DNA of 11,149 nucleotides from the NCBI GenBank assembly GCA_937902695.1, contig CALFNI010000429.1:1-11149 (forward strand). Direction: 5' to 3'. The notes below the pieces were generated by a model. That model searched no databases. It was not told where the DNA came from and saw nothing but the letters and a program-made list of their open reading frames with translations. A program made the position numbers and the translations under genes. Positions 1 through 7,036 of this stretch are shown one piece after another. How positions within the stretch are numbered: the first letter of the stretch is position 1; every line of letters starts with the position of its first letter. Origin of the DNA: an uncultured Rhodanobacteraceae bacterium (lineage in GTDB: Bacteria > Pseudomonadota > Gammaproteobacteria > Xanthomonadales > Rhodanobacteraceae).

Positions 1-48
<48 letters not shown>

Positions 49-62
49 GAGAGAGGCGCGGA

Positions 63-91
63 AGGATAGAGACGCGACCTCGCTCCGTCAA
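63..91 (-). promoter_or_regulatory. sigma70-type promoter of the tRNA-Ala gene
   Basis: On the minus strand, TTGACG (91-86) and TATCCT (68-63) are separated by exactly 17 nt. The expected transcription start is near position 56, which leaves a leader of about 8 nt before the mature tRNA 5' end at 48. The stretch after the -10 box (TCCGCGCC) is GC-rich, as in discriminators of stringently controlled stable-RNA promoters. The boxes and spacing are seen directly; stringent control is inference. Confidence 0.7.
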
Positions 92-121
92 CAGCGACAC
101 CAAAAACTTCAGTCGGATGAG

Positions 122-150
122 CGCCTGGCGCGCTCGCGGCCCCAGGCTCA
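122..150 (-). terminator. weak hairpin at the 3' end of the small minus-strand gene
   Basis: In minus-strand sense, GCCTGG (147-142) pairs with CCAGGC (128-123) around a 13-nt GC-rich loop, overlapping the stop codon of the gene that ends at 148. A run of five T follows about 15 nt later, too far for a classical intrinsic terminator. The hairpin may aid termination or protect the 3' end. Confidence 0.25.
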
Positions 151-432
151 ATCGACCGCGGGCAGGCGAATCTCGGTCACGAGATCGAGCGGCTGATCGC
201 CGATGCGGCGCGTTTCCGCGCGCGGGTCGGGCAGCACCACGGGATTGTCGGGATTGAGCAGCGCGTGCTCGAGGAGGTACTTGCGCGTCTGCGCGATCCA
301 CTCGGGAAGCGTCTCGATGCGCCAGCGCTCCATCGCGTCGAGCCATTCGTGACAGGAGCGAAGGTATGCCGTCGACGAGGACCAGTCGACCTGTGGCATC
401 GGCGGCGGCGGGATGCGCGGCGAAGCAGCCAT
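148..432 (-). CDS. hypothetical small protein (94 aa)
   Basis: I do not recognise this protein. It has a proline-rich start (a PPPP run near residue 10), then a Trp- and Arg-rich, probably helical stretch with short motifs such as WLDAMERW, LPEWI and YLLEHALLNPDNP, and an acidic C-terminal tail. There is no signal peptide, membrane segment or cysteine motif. GC-rich third positions and a protein-like composition favour a real gene. I chose ATG at 432 because a promoter-like TTGACG/TATCGT pair ends 6 nt before it. In-frame ATG at 495 and GTG at 501 would give up to 117 aa, with an extension less like a folded protein and no clear Shine-Dalgarno sequence. It is cytoplasmic by appearance, monocistronic, and precedes the tRNA-Ala gene on the same strand. 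Confidence 0.6.
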   Translation of the reverse strand: MAASPRIPPPPMPQVDWSSSTAYLRSCHEWLDAMERWRIETLPEWIAQTRKYLLEHALLNPDNPVVLPDPRAETRRIGDQPLDLVTEIRLPAVD

Positions 433-438
433 GCGCAC

Positions 439-465
439 ACGATACACCGGAGCCGGTGCCGTCAA
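439..465 (-). promoter_or_regulatory. possible promoter of the small minus-strand gene
   Basis: On the minus strand, TTGACG (465-460) and TATCGT (444-439) are 15 nt apart, or 16 if the -35 box is read as TTTGAC. The -10-like box ends 6 nt before the ATG at 432, so transcription would begin about at the start codon. The spacing is short of the 17-nt optimum, so confidence is low. It supports the 432 start over the longer reading. Confidence 0.3.
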
Positions 466-552
466 AAGCGGATTTACGGCAATGCCGCGCCGCATGTCCA
501 CTGATCTGCGCCGATCGTCCGCCGCGATTGCGCGCTCGGCGAGCCAGAAAGT

Positions 553-597
553 GCTGAGGTGGGCTGCGACCGAGGGACATCGCAGCCCACCTTCAGC
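553..597. repeat. long perfect inverted repeat (hairpin)
   Basis: AGGTGGGCTGCGA (557-569) is followed, after a 10-nt loop, by its exact complement TCGCAGCCCACCT (580-592). After a one-base bulge (T593), GCTG (553-556) also pairs with CAGC (594-597), giving about 17 pairs. No T-tract follows on either strand, and no recognised gene ends beside it. It could be a factor-dependent or bidirectional terminator, part of an untranslated leader of the minus-strand gene, or a dispersed palindromic repeat. Confidence 0.6.
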
Positions 598-669
598 GAC
601 GCGGAGCCGGGGGAGCCTCCCGCGTCAAGCGAGCCCGGATGGGGAGTTGCCGGACCCTCTACCCGATCA

Positions 670-703
670 CATCGCCGCGCGAGGAGAGGTTCGCGCGGCG
701 ATG
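670..703 (-). terminator. perfect 13-bp hairpin just after a short minus-strand frame
   Basis: CATCGCCGCGCGA (670-682) and TCGCGCGGCGATG (691-703) are exact inverted complements around an 8-nt loop. In minus-strand sense the hairpin begins one base after the TGA at 707-705, the usual place for a transcription terminator, but there is no T-tract. The strand assignment depends on the short frame being, or having been, a gene. Confidence 0.4.
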
Positions 704-704
704 C

Positions 705-776
705 TCACTCAATGACGTCCGTGTCCACTGCCGCTACCACCACCTCCATGATCAGCGGCACCATCGTCGCGAGCAC
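705..776 (-). pseudogene. possible small hydrophobic peptide or broken 3' gene end
   Basis: A minus-strand frame stopping at TGA 707-705 reads 23 aa from a GTG at 776 (first residues MLATMVPLIMEVVVAAVD). Its codons are mostly GC-ending like those of real genes here, and the product is a hydrophobic segment with an acidic tail. The frame opens only 30 codons before its stop, after a TAG at 800-798. The frame just upstream (ending RWVLDLIAA) could continue into it by a one-base shift, so this may be the remnant of a longer gene. There is no Shine-Dalgarno sequence. Chance is the main alternative. Confidence 0.15.
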
Positions 777-1092
777 GCGTTCATGCGGCAATGAGGTCTA
801 ACACCCATCGCAGCGGACGCTCGCTACCCAACGCGGCCTCGACGTGTCGCGCGCAGGGCAATCGAACCCGGCCACGCCGGCCGCGCGCCGACGCCGACGC
901 CGATGCCGTCCGGAGCGGACGGCTGGGTGGTTTCACCCATTCGGGCGGCGTGCGTACGCCCAGCACCCTCGCGCGCGCGGCAGCGGCTATCGACTCGCGG
1001 GAAGGCGTGCATTAGTGTGGGTCGCGAAGGATCGCCATCGCGGAATCCCGGGATGCGGCACGAGCGGCGCCGGTGCGCCGGAGCGAGGCAGG

Positions 1093-1968
1093 GTGAACGA
1101 TTTCGGACGCTGGCGACTGATCGCGCTTCTGACGGGCGCGTGGATGCTGACTGCATTCGCGTCGGCCGCAGTCGCGGGCGACAGCGTCGTCGTGACGATC
1201 GTCGACGGCCGCAAGGCGAAGGCGGACATCACGCTCGTCAATCCGGGCGGCGGTCACTACACGGCAGAGTTCGAGCTCGAGTTCGAGGCCGAGGGCCTGC
1301 AGAACCTCACCGTCCCCTGCCTCGGCCTCACCGCCGACGTGCTCGACGCGAACGAGATCGCCAACATCGATTCGCGCCTCCCGCATCAGACCCATCAGGC
1401 GATCGATCCGGCGTTTCCGGTCCGCGTCACGGTCGAGCCGCCGGCGGCGTGCGGCCTCACCTTCCAGAACCACTACGAGGTGACGTTCGATACCGGGGAC
1501 CTGGTCTACACGCCGAGCGGCCCGTACCGCCTCATGAAGGCCTCGCTCGGCGGGCTGTTCCACGACGTCACCGATTCGGTCACGCAGGGCAGCGTGCGCT
1601 CGCGCGGCCGCACCGGCGCATTCTCGGAGTTCGTGATCGTCGCCGATTCGAACCCGACCTATTCCGACGACTGCGAAGACAAATACACGACCTTGCAGAA
1701 CCGCATCGACGGCTCGTCGATGAGCCCGACCGCGCGCCAGGCGCTGACGGTCGATCTCGCCCTCAGCCACGCGGCATACATCGCGCGCAACTACCCGGAC
1801 GCGATCGCGCGCCTCGCGATCTTCGATCAGCATTGCGTCGATTACGGCGGCCCATCGCTGCCGAACGTCTGGCGTTCCGCGCGCGATCTCGACAACGTCG
1901 AAGGCGATCTCGTCGGCAACACGAACGCGCTGCGCTTCATGATGGGCCGCCTCAGCGGCCAGCCTTGA
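1093..1968 (+). CDS. exported protein of unknown function, first gene of the signalling operon
   Basis: The product is 291 aa, and I do not recognise a named family. Residues 1-28 form a clear Sec signal peptide: a charged start (MNDFGRWR), a hydrophobic core, and AVA before the likely cut at A28/G29. Residues 30-175 look beta-rich, with alternating hydrophobic strands (VVVTIVDGRKAKADITLV, YTAEFELEFEAEGL). Residues 185-291 look helical. Four cysteines (C76, C120, C184, C238) could form two disulfides, fitting a periplasmic or surface location. I chose GTG 1093 because the signal peptide begins there and a purine-rich GGAGCGAGGCAGG precedes it. An upstream reading from 844 adds only Arg-rich, non-protein-like sequence. 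The next gene begins 7 bp after its stop, so co-transcription is likely. By position it may be a ligand or partner of the kinase's periplasmic part; that is inference. Confidence 0.75.
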   Translation: MNDFGRWRLIALLTGAWMLTAFASAAVAGDSVVVTIVDGRKAKADITLVNPGGGHYTAEFELEFEAEGLQNLTVPCLGLTADVLDANEIANIDSRLPHQTHQAIDPAFPVRVTVEPPAACGLTFQNHYEVTFDTGDLVYTPSGPYRLMKASLGGLFHDVTDSVTQGSVRSRGRTGAFSEFVIVADSNPTYSDDCEDKYTTLQNRIDGSSMSPTARQALTVDLALSHAAYIARNYPDAIARLAIFDQHCVDYGGPSLPNVWRSARDLDNVEGDLVGNTNALRFMMGRLSGQP

Positions 1969-1975
1969 CGCTGCC

Positions 1976-2905
1976 GTGCCTGCGAAGCTCTCCATCCATG
2001 TCCCGACGCAGGCCGTGGCGATCCATGTCCTCGACGACGGCGCCGCGCTGACGCTCGGCCGCGCGCCCGAGAACGACTGCGTGCTCGCCCACGACTCGGT
2101 CTCGCGCCGGCACGCGCGCATCGCGCAGGCGGCCGACGGGCACTGGCGCATCGAGGATCTCGGCTCCAAGAACGGCATCCGCGTCGACGGCAACCGGGTC
2201 CGGGACGCCGAGCTCGCGCCGAGCCAGTGGCTCGCGATCGGCGACGTCTTCTGCGAGTTCGAGCGCGTCGACCCCGAAGCGGTCGCGCACCTGCGCGAGC
2301 GCGCGCAGCACCGCCGGCAATCCTCGCAGCTGTGGATCAACCGCATCGCGACGAGCGACAGCGTCGACACGCTGGTCGACACGCTCCTGCGCGGCATCGT
2401 CGAGATCGCCGAATGCCGGCGCGGATTCCTGCTCGTCGCCGACGGCGCCGGCAGCCTTCGCGTGCGCGCATGCCACGCGATGGATGCGTCCGATCTCGGC
2501 GGCGCCGCATTTTCCGGCAGCCGCAGCGCGGTCGATCGCTCGATCCGCGAGCGGCGCGCGGTGTATCTCTCCGACCGGCGCGACCGCGATTCGCTCCGGG
2601 ACAAGGCCAGCATCGTCGCGCGCGGCATCCGCGCGCTCGTCAGCTTTCCGCTGCTCGACGAGAGCCGACTGCTCGGCGTCGCGTACGCGGACACCGACGA
2701 CGAGGCAAAGATCTTCTCGGAGCTCGACGCCGATCTCCTGAAGGCATTCGCCGAGCGCGCGTCCGCCGCGCTCACGGCGATCGAGATCGATGCGAAGCTC
2801 AGCACGATGGAATCGTTCTACGGCTCGCGTCCGGCGCCGGCGTTCCGCGCCGGCGACGTGCCGGTGTGGAGCGATGCCGCCGACGCGAAGGGCCTCGGCG
2901 GATGA
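1976..2905 (+). CDS. FHA-GAF domain protein
   Basis: The product is 309 aa, cytoplasmic, with no signal or membrane segment. An FHA domain spans about residues 18-97 and has the phospho-threonine pocket: GR at 28-29, SVSRRH at 41-46, and DLGSKNG at 61-67. A linker helix leads to a GAF domain at about 122-265 (from SVDTLVDTLLRGIVEIAE, through FLLVAD and a FPLLDESRLLGVAYADT core). A proline-containing tail of about 40 residues follows. FHA domains bind phospho-threonine peptides and commonly partner Hanks-type kinases; GAF domains often bind small ligands or serve as dimer modules. The next gene encodes such a kinase and starts inside this stop codon (ATGA), implying translational coupling. GTG 1976 is the only sensible start: no earlier start exists in frame after the upstream gene, and none lies closer to the FHA domain. 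The likely role is adaptor or sensor reading the kinase's phosphorylation state (inference). Confidence 0.88.
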   Translation: MPAKLSIHVPTQAVAIHVLDDGAALTLGRAPENDCVLAHDSVSRRHARIAQAADGHWRIEDLGSKNGIRVDGNRVRDAELAPSQWLAIGDVFCEFERVDPEAVAHLRERAQHRRQSSQLWINRIATSDSVDTLVDTLLRGIVEIAECRRGFLLVADGAGSLRVRACHAMDASDLGGAAFSGSRSAVDRSIRERRAVYLSDRRDRDSLRDKASIVARGIRALVSFPLLDESRLLGVAYADTDDEAKIFSELDADLLKAFAERASAALTAIEIDAKLSTMESFYGSRPAPAFRAGDVPVWSDAADAKGLGG

Positions 2906-5900
2906 CCGCCGGCCGAACGATCGCCCCGCACTATTCCGGCGGCGCCACCGTCACCGGCATGCTGACGATGGCCGAGCTTCGTCCGGGCGACGTCGTCGCG
3001 GACCGCTTCCGCATCGTGCGCCTGCTCGGCATGGGCGGCATGGGCGTGGTCTACCATGCGCACGACACCGAGCTCGATGTCGACGTCGCGCTGAAGCTGC
3101 TGCGGCCTGAGCTCGCGAGCCGCCACGACGCGTTCGAGCGCTTCCGGCAGGAGCTCTTGCTCGCCCGCCAGGTGTCGAGCCCGCACGTCGTGCGCATCCA
3201 CGACCTCGTCCGGCACGGCGAGGTCTGGCTGATCAGCATGGATTTCGTGCCGGGCCATTCGCTCGAGCGGCTGCTCGACACGAAGGGACACCTGCCGCCC
3301 GAAGACGCGATCAGGATCGTGCGCCAGCTCGCGCTCGGACTCGCCGCCGCGCACCAGCGCGGCGTCGTGCACCGCGACCTGAAACCCGCGAACGTGCTGA
3401 TGACCGAGGACGGCGAAGCGCGCATCACCGACTTCGGCGTCGCGCGCTCGGCCGGCTCGACCGGCATCACGGTATCCGGCGTCGTCATCGGCACGCCGGA
3501 ATACCTCTCGCCCGAGCAGGCGCGCGCCGATCCGGTCGATGGCCGCAGCGATCTCTACGCGCTCGGGCTCATCCTCTTCGAAATGCTGACCGGCACGCTG
3601 CCGTTCCGCGGCGGCACGCCGGCGGAAATGCTCGCGCAGCGCATCGTGCGCGATCCGCCGTCCGCCGATACGGTGCGCAGCGACTTGCCCGCGTTCGCGG
3701 TGCGGCTCTGCTCGCGCCTGCTCGAGCTGAAACCGAGCCGCCGCTTCCAGACCGCCGAGGACGTCGTCAAGGCGATCGACGAGCGCCGCGTGCGGCGCAA
3801 GATGCGGCCGGGCCGCCTGTTCGCGGTCGCTGCGGCACTGGCGGTGATCGGCGTCGGCGCGATCGGCACCGAGTTCTATCTTCGGTCGCCGGCGGCGCCC
3901 GTCGCGGTGCGCGTCGCCAGCGCGCTCGACATCGCGGTCATGCCGCTCGCCGTCGCCAATGGCGACGATGCCGATCCCGACCTCGCCGAAGGCGTGCGAC
4001 GCTACGTCACGGCAGCGCTCACGAACATCTCGACGTTGCGCACGCCCGACGTCCGCCAGGTCGATCGCGCGCTCGCCGAGCTCGGCTACGACGCGCAGGC
4101 CACGCGCCGCCAGCGCGAGCGCGTCGCGGAGACGCTGAACGCGCGTCGGTTGCTCGAAGTCGATCTCCAGAGGCGCGGCGACGGCACGCATACGCTTCGC
4201 TATGCGATCTGGACGTCGGGCGAGACCGAACCCGCGTGGCGCGCGTCCTCGGAACCGTTCGCCGACGCCGGCATCGCCGATGCGATGCGCACGCTGCAAG
4301 CGTCGCTCGAGCGCGAGCTCGGCCGGACCGAGACCGCGCCCATGGCATGGCCCGACGCCGCCATCGTGCGTCTCGCCGGCCACGTGCATGGGCTGACCGC
4401 GGTTACGGATGCCGACGCGAATGCGTTGCGGGCGTCCGTGCGGCAGAGCCGCGATCCGGTCCTGTGGTGGGAAACGCTTCGCCTCTTCGACCGCAACCGG
4501 CCGACGGCCGACGCCGCGGCGCTCGCCCGCGAAGCGAGCGACGCATTCCCCGCATCGGCGCAGGCGACGCGCGACCAGCGCCGCGTGCATGCGTATGCCG
4601 ACCTGCTGCTCGACAATCACGAGGCCGCCGCGAAGCAGTTCGCCGACCTCGCCGAGGCGACGCCGGGCGATCACGTCGTGCGCGTGCTGCTCGCGCGCGC
4701 GAAGAGCGAGACCGGCAAGCTCGACGAAGCCATCACGACGCTGGACACGGTCGTCAAGGAAGACCCGCTCGACGTCGACGCATGGTTCGCGCTCGGCATG
4801 TACTCGATCATGAAGGGCGATTCCAAACGCGCCGTGGACGACTACCTCTCGCTCGCGCAGGTGAAGGCGAACCGCCTCGGCGACGAGCGCATGCAGGCGA
4901 ACGTCACCAATGCGCTCGGCGTCGGTTACCAGAATCTCGGCCAGCTCGATCACGCGGACTCGAGCTTCAGGACCGCGATCGACCTGCGCAGGAAGCTCGG
5001 CGACGCCGAAGGCGAAGCCGGCAGCCTGCGCAACCTCGCCAGCATCCAGGCGCTGCAGGGCGACTTCAAGGGCGCCGATGCATCGCTCAAGGCGGCGCGC
5101 CCGCTCGTCGAAAGCACCGGCAACCCGAAGGCGATGGCCGATTTCGTCAACGACGTCGGCGTGTTCGAGGAGGAACGCGGCGAGTTCCGCAAGGCGCTCG
5201 ACGCCTATCGCGAAGCGCTGAACCTGCGCCAGTCGCTGCGCGATCCGCGCCTGATCGGCCAGAGCATGCTCAATGTCGGCTTCGCGTTCTACCAGGTGGG
5301 CGAGTTCGACAACGCGCAGACGTACTGGGACCAGGCCGCCGTCATCTACTCGAAGATCCAGGACCAGGTCGGCCTCGTGCAGGCGCGCCAGGGCGGCGCG
5401 CTCGCGCAGATCGCGCGCGGCGACTTCGTCTCGGCGCGGCAGGCCCTCGAGCAGGCGCTGCACGACGCCGAAAGCCTGCAGATGGCCGAGGAGCAGAGCA
5501 CGAGCCTCTCCTCGCTCGCCGAGCTCGACAGCCTCACCGGCGCAACGACGAGCGCGCTCGATCGGGCGTCGCGCGCGGCATCGATCTTCGAGAAGCGCGA
5601 GGATCGCCGCGGCGTCGTCGAGATGCAGCTGCTCCGCTCGGCGATCCTGCTCGACGTCGGCGATGCCGACGGCGCCGCCGCGGCACTCGACGGCCTGACC
5701 GGCGACAACGTCGCCAGCAGCGAGCAGGCCGCGATCCTGCTGACGCGGCTCGGCGAGATCGCCGGGTTCCGCGGCGATGCGACCGAGGCGCTCGCGAAGG
5801 CGACCGCCGCCGTCGCTGCGGCGCAGGAAGCGCACAGCTACGGCACCGAGCTCACGGCGCGCCTCCTCCGTGCGCGAGCGCTGCACGCCCAGAAGAAACA

Positions 5901-6255
5901 CAAGGACGCGACCGCCGAGCTCGCGACGATCCGCGCCGGCGTCGCCAAATACGCGAGCGTCCCGCTTCGCCTGCGTCTCTTCGAGACGGCGATCGCCGTC
6001 AACGGCGCCGGCGCCGCCGCGGACTACCGGACCGCGCGTAGCGAACTGGCGCGACTGCCCGCCTACGTGCGCGCGTTCGAGATCCACGCGCTCGCGGCGA
6101 ACGCGCTGCGTGGAACGGGCGATGCGGGCGACGCGAGCCGCGCCGCGCGAGCGGCTTACGACGACCTCGTCAGGAACGCGCCGGACGCGCAGCGGACGAC
6201 GTTGCCGAAGCTCGCCGGTGCATTCGGTTTCGATGTGGCAGCTGCGAATGAATGA
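2902..6255 (+). CDS. membrane Hanks-type Ser/Thr protein kinase with TolB-like and TPR regions
   Basis: The product is 1117 aa. The kinase domain (about 36-290) is complete: Gly loop GMGGMGVV at 43-50, ATP-binding K65, helix-C E84, catalytic HRDLKPAN at 157-164 (D159, N164), DFG at 177-179, an activation segment ending GTPEYLSPE at 197-205, and the DLYALG helix. It should phosphorylate Ser/Thr on itself and partners. After a basic stretch (RRVRRKMRPGR) comes one membrane helix at about 306-326, so the rest should be periplasmic. That part has a TolB-like alpha/beta region at about 340-475, then TPR-like helical repeats over about 560-860, with less regular helices to the end. ATG 2902 overlaps the previous stop (ATGA), with GAAGGG 9 nt upstream. 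The histidine kinase gene overlaps its 3' end by 8 nt. Kinase, membrane and TPR architecture is known in proteobacteria; the substrate and the signal sensed are unknown. Confidence 0.92.
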   Translation: MTAGRTIAPHYSGGATVTGMLTMAELRPGDVVADRFRIVRLLGMGGMGVVYHAHDTELDVDVALKLLRPELASRHDAFERFRQELLLARQVSSPHVVRIHDLVRHGEVWLISMDFVPGHSLERLLDTKGHLPPEDAIRIVRQLALGLAAAHQRGVVHRDLKPANVLMTEDGEARITDFGVARSAGSTGITVSGVVIGTPEYLSPEQARADPVDGRSDLYALGLILFEMLTGTLPFRGGTPAEMLAQRIVRDPPSADTVRSDLPAFAVRLCSRLLELKPSRRFQTAEDVVKAIDERRVRRKMRPGRLFAVAAALAVIGVGAIGTEFYLRSPAAPVAVRVASALDIAVMPLAVANGDDADPDLAEGVRRYVTAALTNISTLRTPDVRQVDRALAELGYDAQATRRQRERVAETLNARRLLEVDLQRRGDGTHTLRYAIWTSGETEPAWRASSEPFADAGIADAMRTLQASLERELGRTETAPMAWPDAAIVRLAGHVHGLTAVTDADANALRASVRQSRDPVLWWETLRLFDRNRPTADAAALAREASDAFPASAQATRDQRRVHAYADLLLDNHEAAAKQFADLAEATPGDHVVRVLLARAKSETGKLDEAITTLDTVVKEDPLDVDAWFALGMYSIMKGDSKRAVDDYLSLAQVKANRLGDERMQANVTNALGVGYQNLGQLDHADSSFRTAIDLRRKLGDAEGEAGSLRNLASIQALQGDFKGADASLKAARPLVESTGNPKAMADFVNDVGVFEEERGEFRKALDAYREALNLRQSLRDPRLIGQSMLNVGFAFYQVGEFDNAQTYWDQAAVIYSKIQDQVGLVQARQGGALAQIARGDFVSARQALEQALHDAESLQMAEEQSTSLSSLAELDSLTGATTSALDRASRAASIFEKREDRRGVVEMQLLRSAILLDVGDADGAAAALDGLTGDNVASSEQAAILLTRLGEIAGFRGDATEALAKATAAVAAAQEAHSYGTELTARLLRARALHAQKKHKDATAELATIRAGVAKYASVPLRLRLFETAIAVNGAGAAADYRTARSELARLPAYVRAFEIHALAANALRGTGDAGDASRAARAAYDDLVRNAPDAQRTTLPKLAGAFGFDVAAANE

Positions 6256-7036
6256 AGCAAAAGTCCAGGTTTCCCAGGGCACCGACGGATCGGTGCGCGA
6301 CCAGCTCGCGCGTCTTCGCGAGCAGCAGGAGCGCCTCTTCGCGCAGCTCCACGCCGGCGAGCAGCATTTCAAGCAGCTCGCGCGCTCGGTCTGGCGCGTG
6401 CAGGAAGACGAACGCCGCCGGCTCGCCCGCGAGCTGCACGACGGCATCGGCCAGCAACTGACGGCGTTGAAACATCGGCTCGATGCGCTCGCGCGCGCGG
6501 GCGGCGGCTGCGGCGATGCGTCGACGCCGCTTTGCCAGGCGCTGGAAATCTGCGACAGCGCGATCCAGGAAACGCGCGCGCTGTCGCGCCTGCTGCGCCC
6601 GCAGATCCTCGACGATCTCGGGCTCGAGGCCGCGCTCAACTGGCTTGCGCGCCACTCGGCCGAGAGCGGCGGCTACGAAGTCGAGGTCGACGTCGCCGTG
6701 CCGGGGCCGATCGACGGCGACATCTCGACGCTGATCTTCCGCGTCGCGCAGGAAGCGCTCACGAATGTCCTCAAGCACGCCGCGGCGAAGCACGTCGTCG
6801 TGCGGCTCGCGCAGCGGCAGGATCAGTGGCTGCAGTTCCTCATCGTCGACGATGGCCGCGGTGTCGACGTCGACGCCGCGTTCGCGAAGGCGAGCGGCGG
6901 CCACAGCACGGGCCTGGCGAGCATGCGCGAGCGCGTGCGTCTTTTCGGCGGACGCTTCACGGTCGTGTCGCGGCCGGGCGAAGGCATGCAATTGCGCGTG
7001 CTGGTTCCACAACTCGAGGGAGAGGCCGCGCCGTGA
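6248..7036 (+). CDS. cytoplasmic NarL-family sensor histidine kinase without sensor domain
   Basis: The product is 262 aa. Residues 15-60 form a probable coiled coil rich in Gln, Glu and Arg. A HisKA_3-type dimerisation region follows with ELHDGIGQQL, whose phospho-acceptor is H64. The HATPase domain shows an N-box (EALTNVLKHA, N173), a G1 box DDGRG at 201-205, and a G2 region around TGLASMRERV (221-230) with a final GEGMQLRVLVP. No membrane segment, PAS, GAF or HAMP domain fits in its length, so the signal must come from another protein. It should autophosphorylate and pass phosphate to D56 of the regulator encoded next. ATG 6248 overlaps the upstream kinase gene by 8 nt; ATG 6233 is a possible alternative. 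Its stop overlaps the next start (GTGA). Coupling to the Ser/Thr kinase and FHA-GAF protein is inferred from the gene order. Confidence 0.92.
   Translation: MNEAKVQVSQGTDGSVRDQLARLREQQERLFAQLHAGEQHFKQLARSVWRVQEDERRRLARELHDGIGQQLTALKHRLDALARAGGGCGDASTPLCQALEICDSAIQETRALSRLLRPQILDDLGLEAALNWLARHSAESGGYEVEVDVAVPGPIDGDISTLIFRVAQEALTNVLKHAAAKHVVVRLAQRQDQWLQFLIVDDGRGVDVDAAFAKASGGHSTGLASMRERVRLFGGRFTVVSRPGEGMQLRVLVPQLEGEAAP

Larger units (their letters stand above)
502..1092. other. long intergenic region without a convincing gene
   Basis: About 590 bases separate the divergent genes starting at 432/501 (minus) and 1093 (plus). Open frames here are short or Arg/Ala/Pro-rich, as expected of chance frames in GC-rich DNA. 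The region holds two perfect 13-bp inverted repeats (557-592 and 670-703) and one short minus-strand frame with coding-like codons that stops at 705. From about 800 to 1092 I see only GC-rich sequence with a small GACGCC/GATGCC reiteration near 890-910. The promoter of the plus-strand operon should be in this part, but I found no hexamer pair good enough to call. Confidence 0.5.

Noticed and set aside
855..880. A T-loop-like GGTTCGATT on the minus strand, as in a tRNA
   Set aside because: No 5-bp T-stem closes around it, and no acceptor, D or anticodon arm is found nearby.
985..1020. Operon promoter at TCGACT...TAGTGT upstream of 1093
   Set aside because: The spacing is about 17 nt but both hexamers match the consensus poorly.
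844..1092. N-terminal extension of the exported protein starting at 844
   Set aside because: The added 83 residues are Arg/Ala/Gly-rich and would bury the clear signal peptide that begins at the GTG at 1093.
1012..2805. A 597-codon minus-strand frame opposite the first two operon genes
   Set aside because: It is a shadow of the exported protein and FHA-GAF genes, with Ser/Arg/Ala-rich composition and no motif or ribosome-binding site.
2818..6639. A 1273-codon open frame antisense to the Ser/Thr kinase gene
   Set aside because: Long antisense frames are usual in GC-rich genes with strong codon bias. The plus strand has complete kinase and TPR motifs; the antisense product is Arg-rich and has no recognisable domain.
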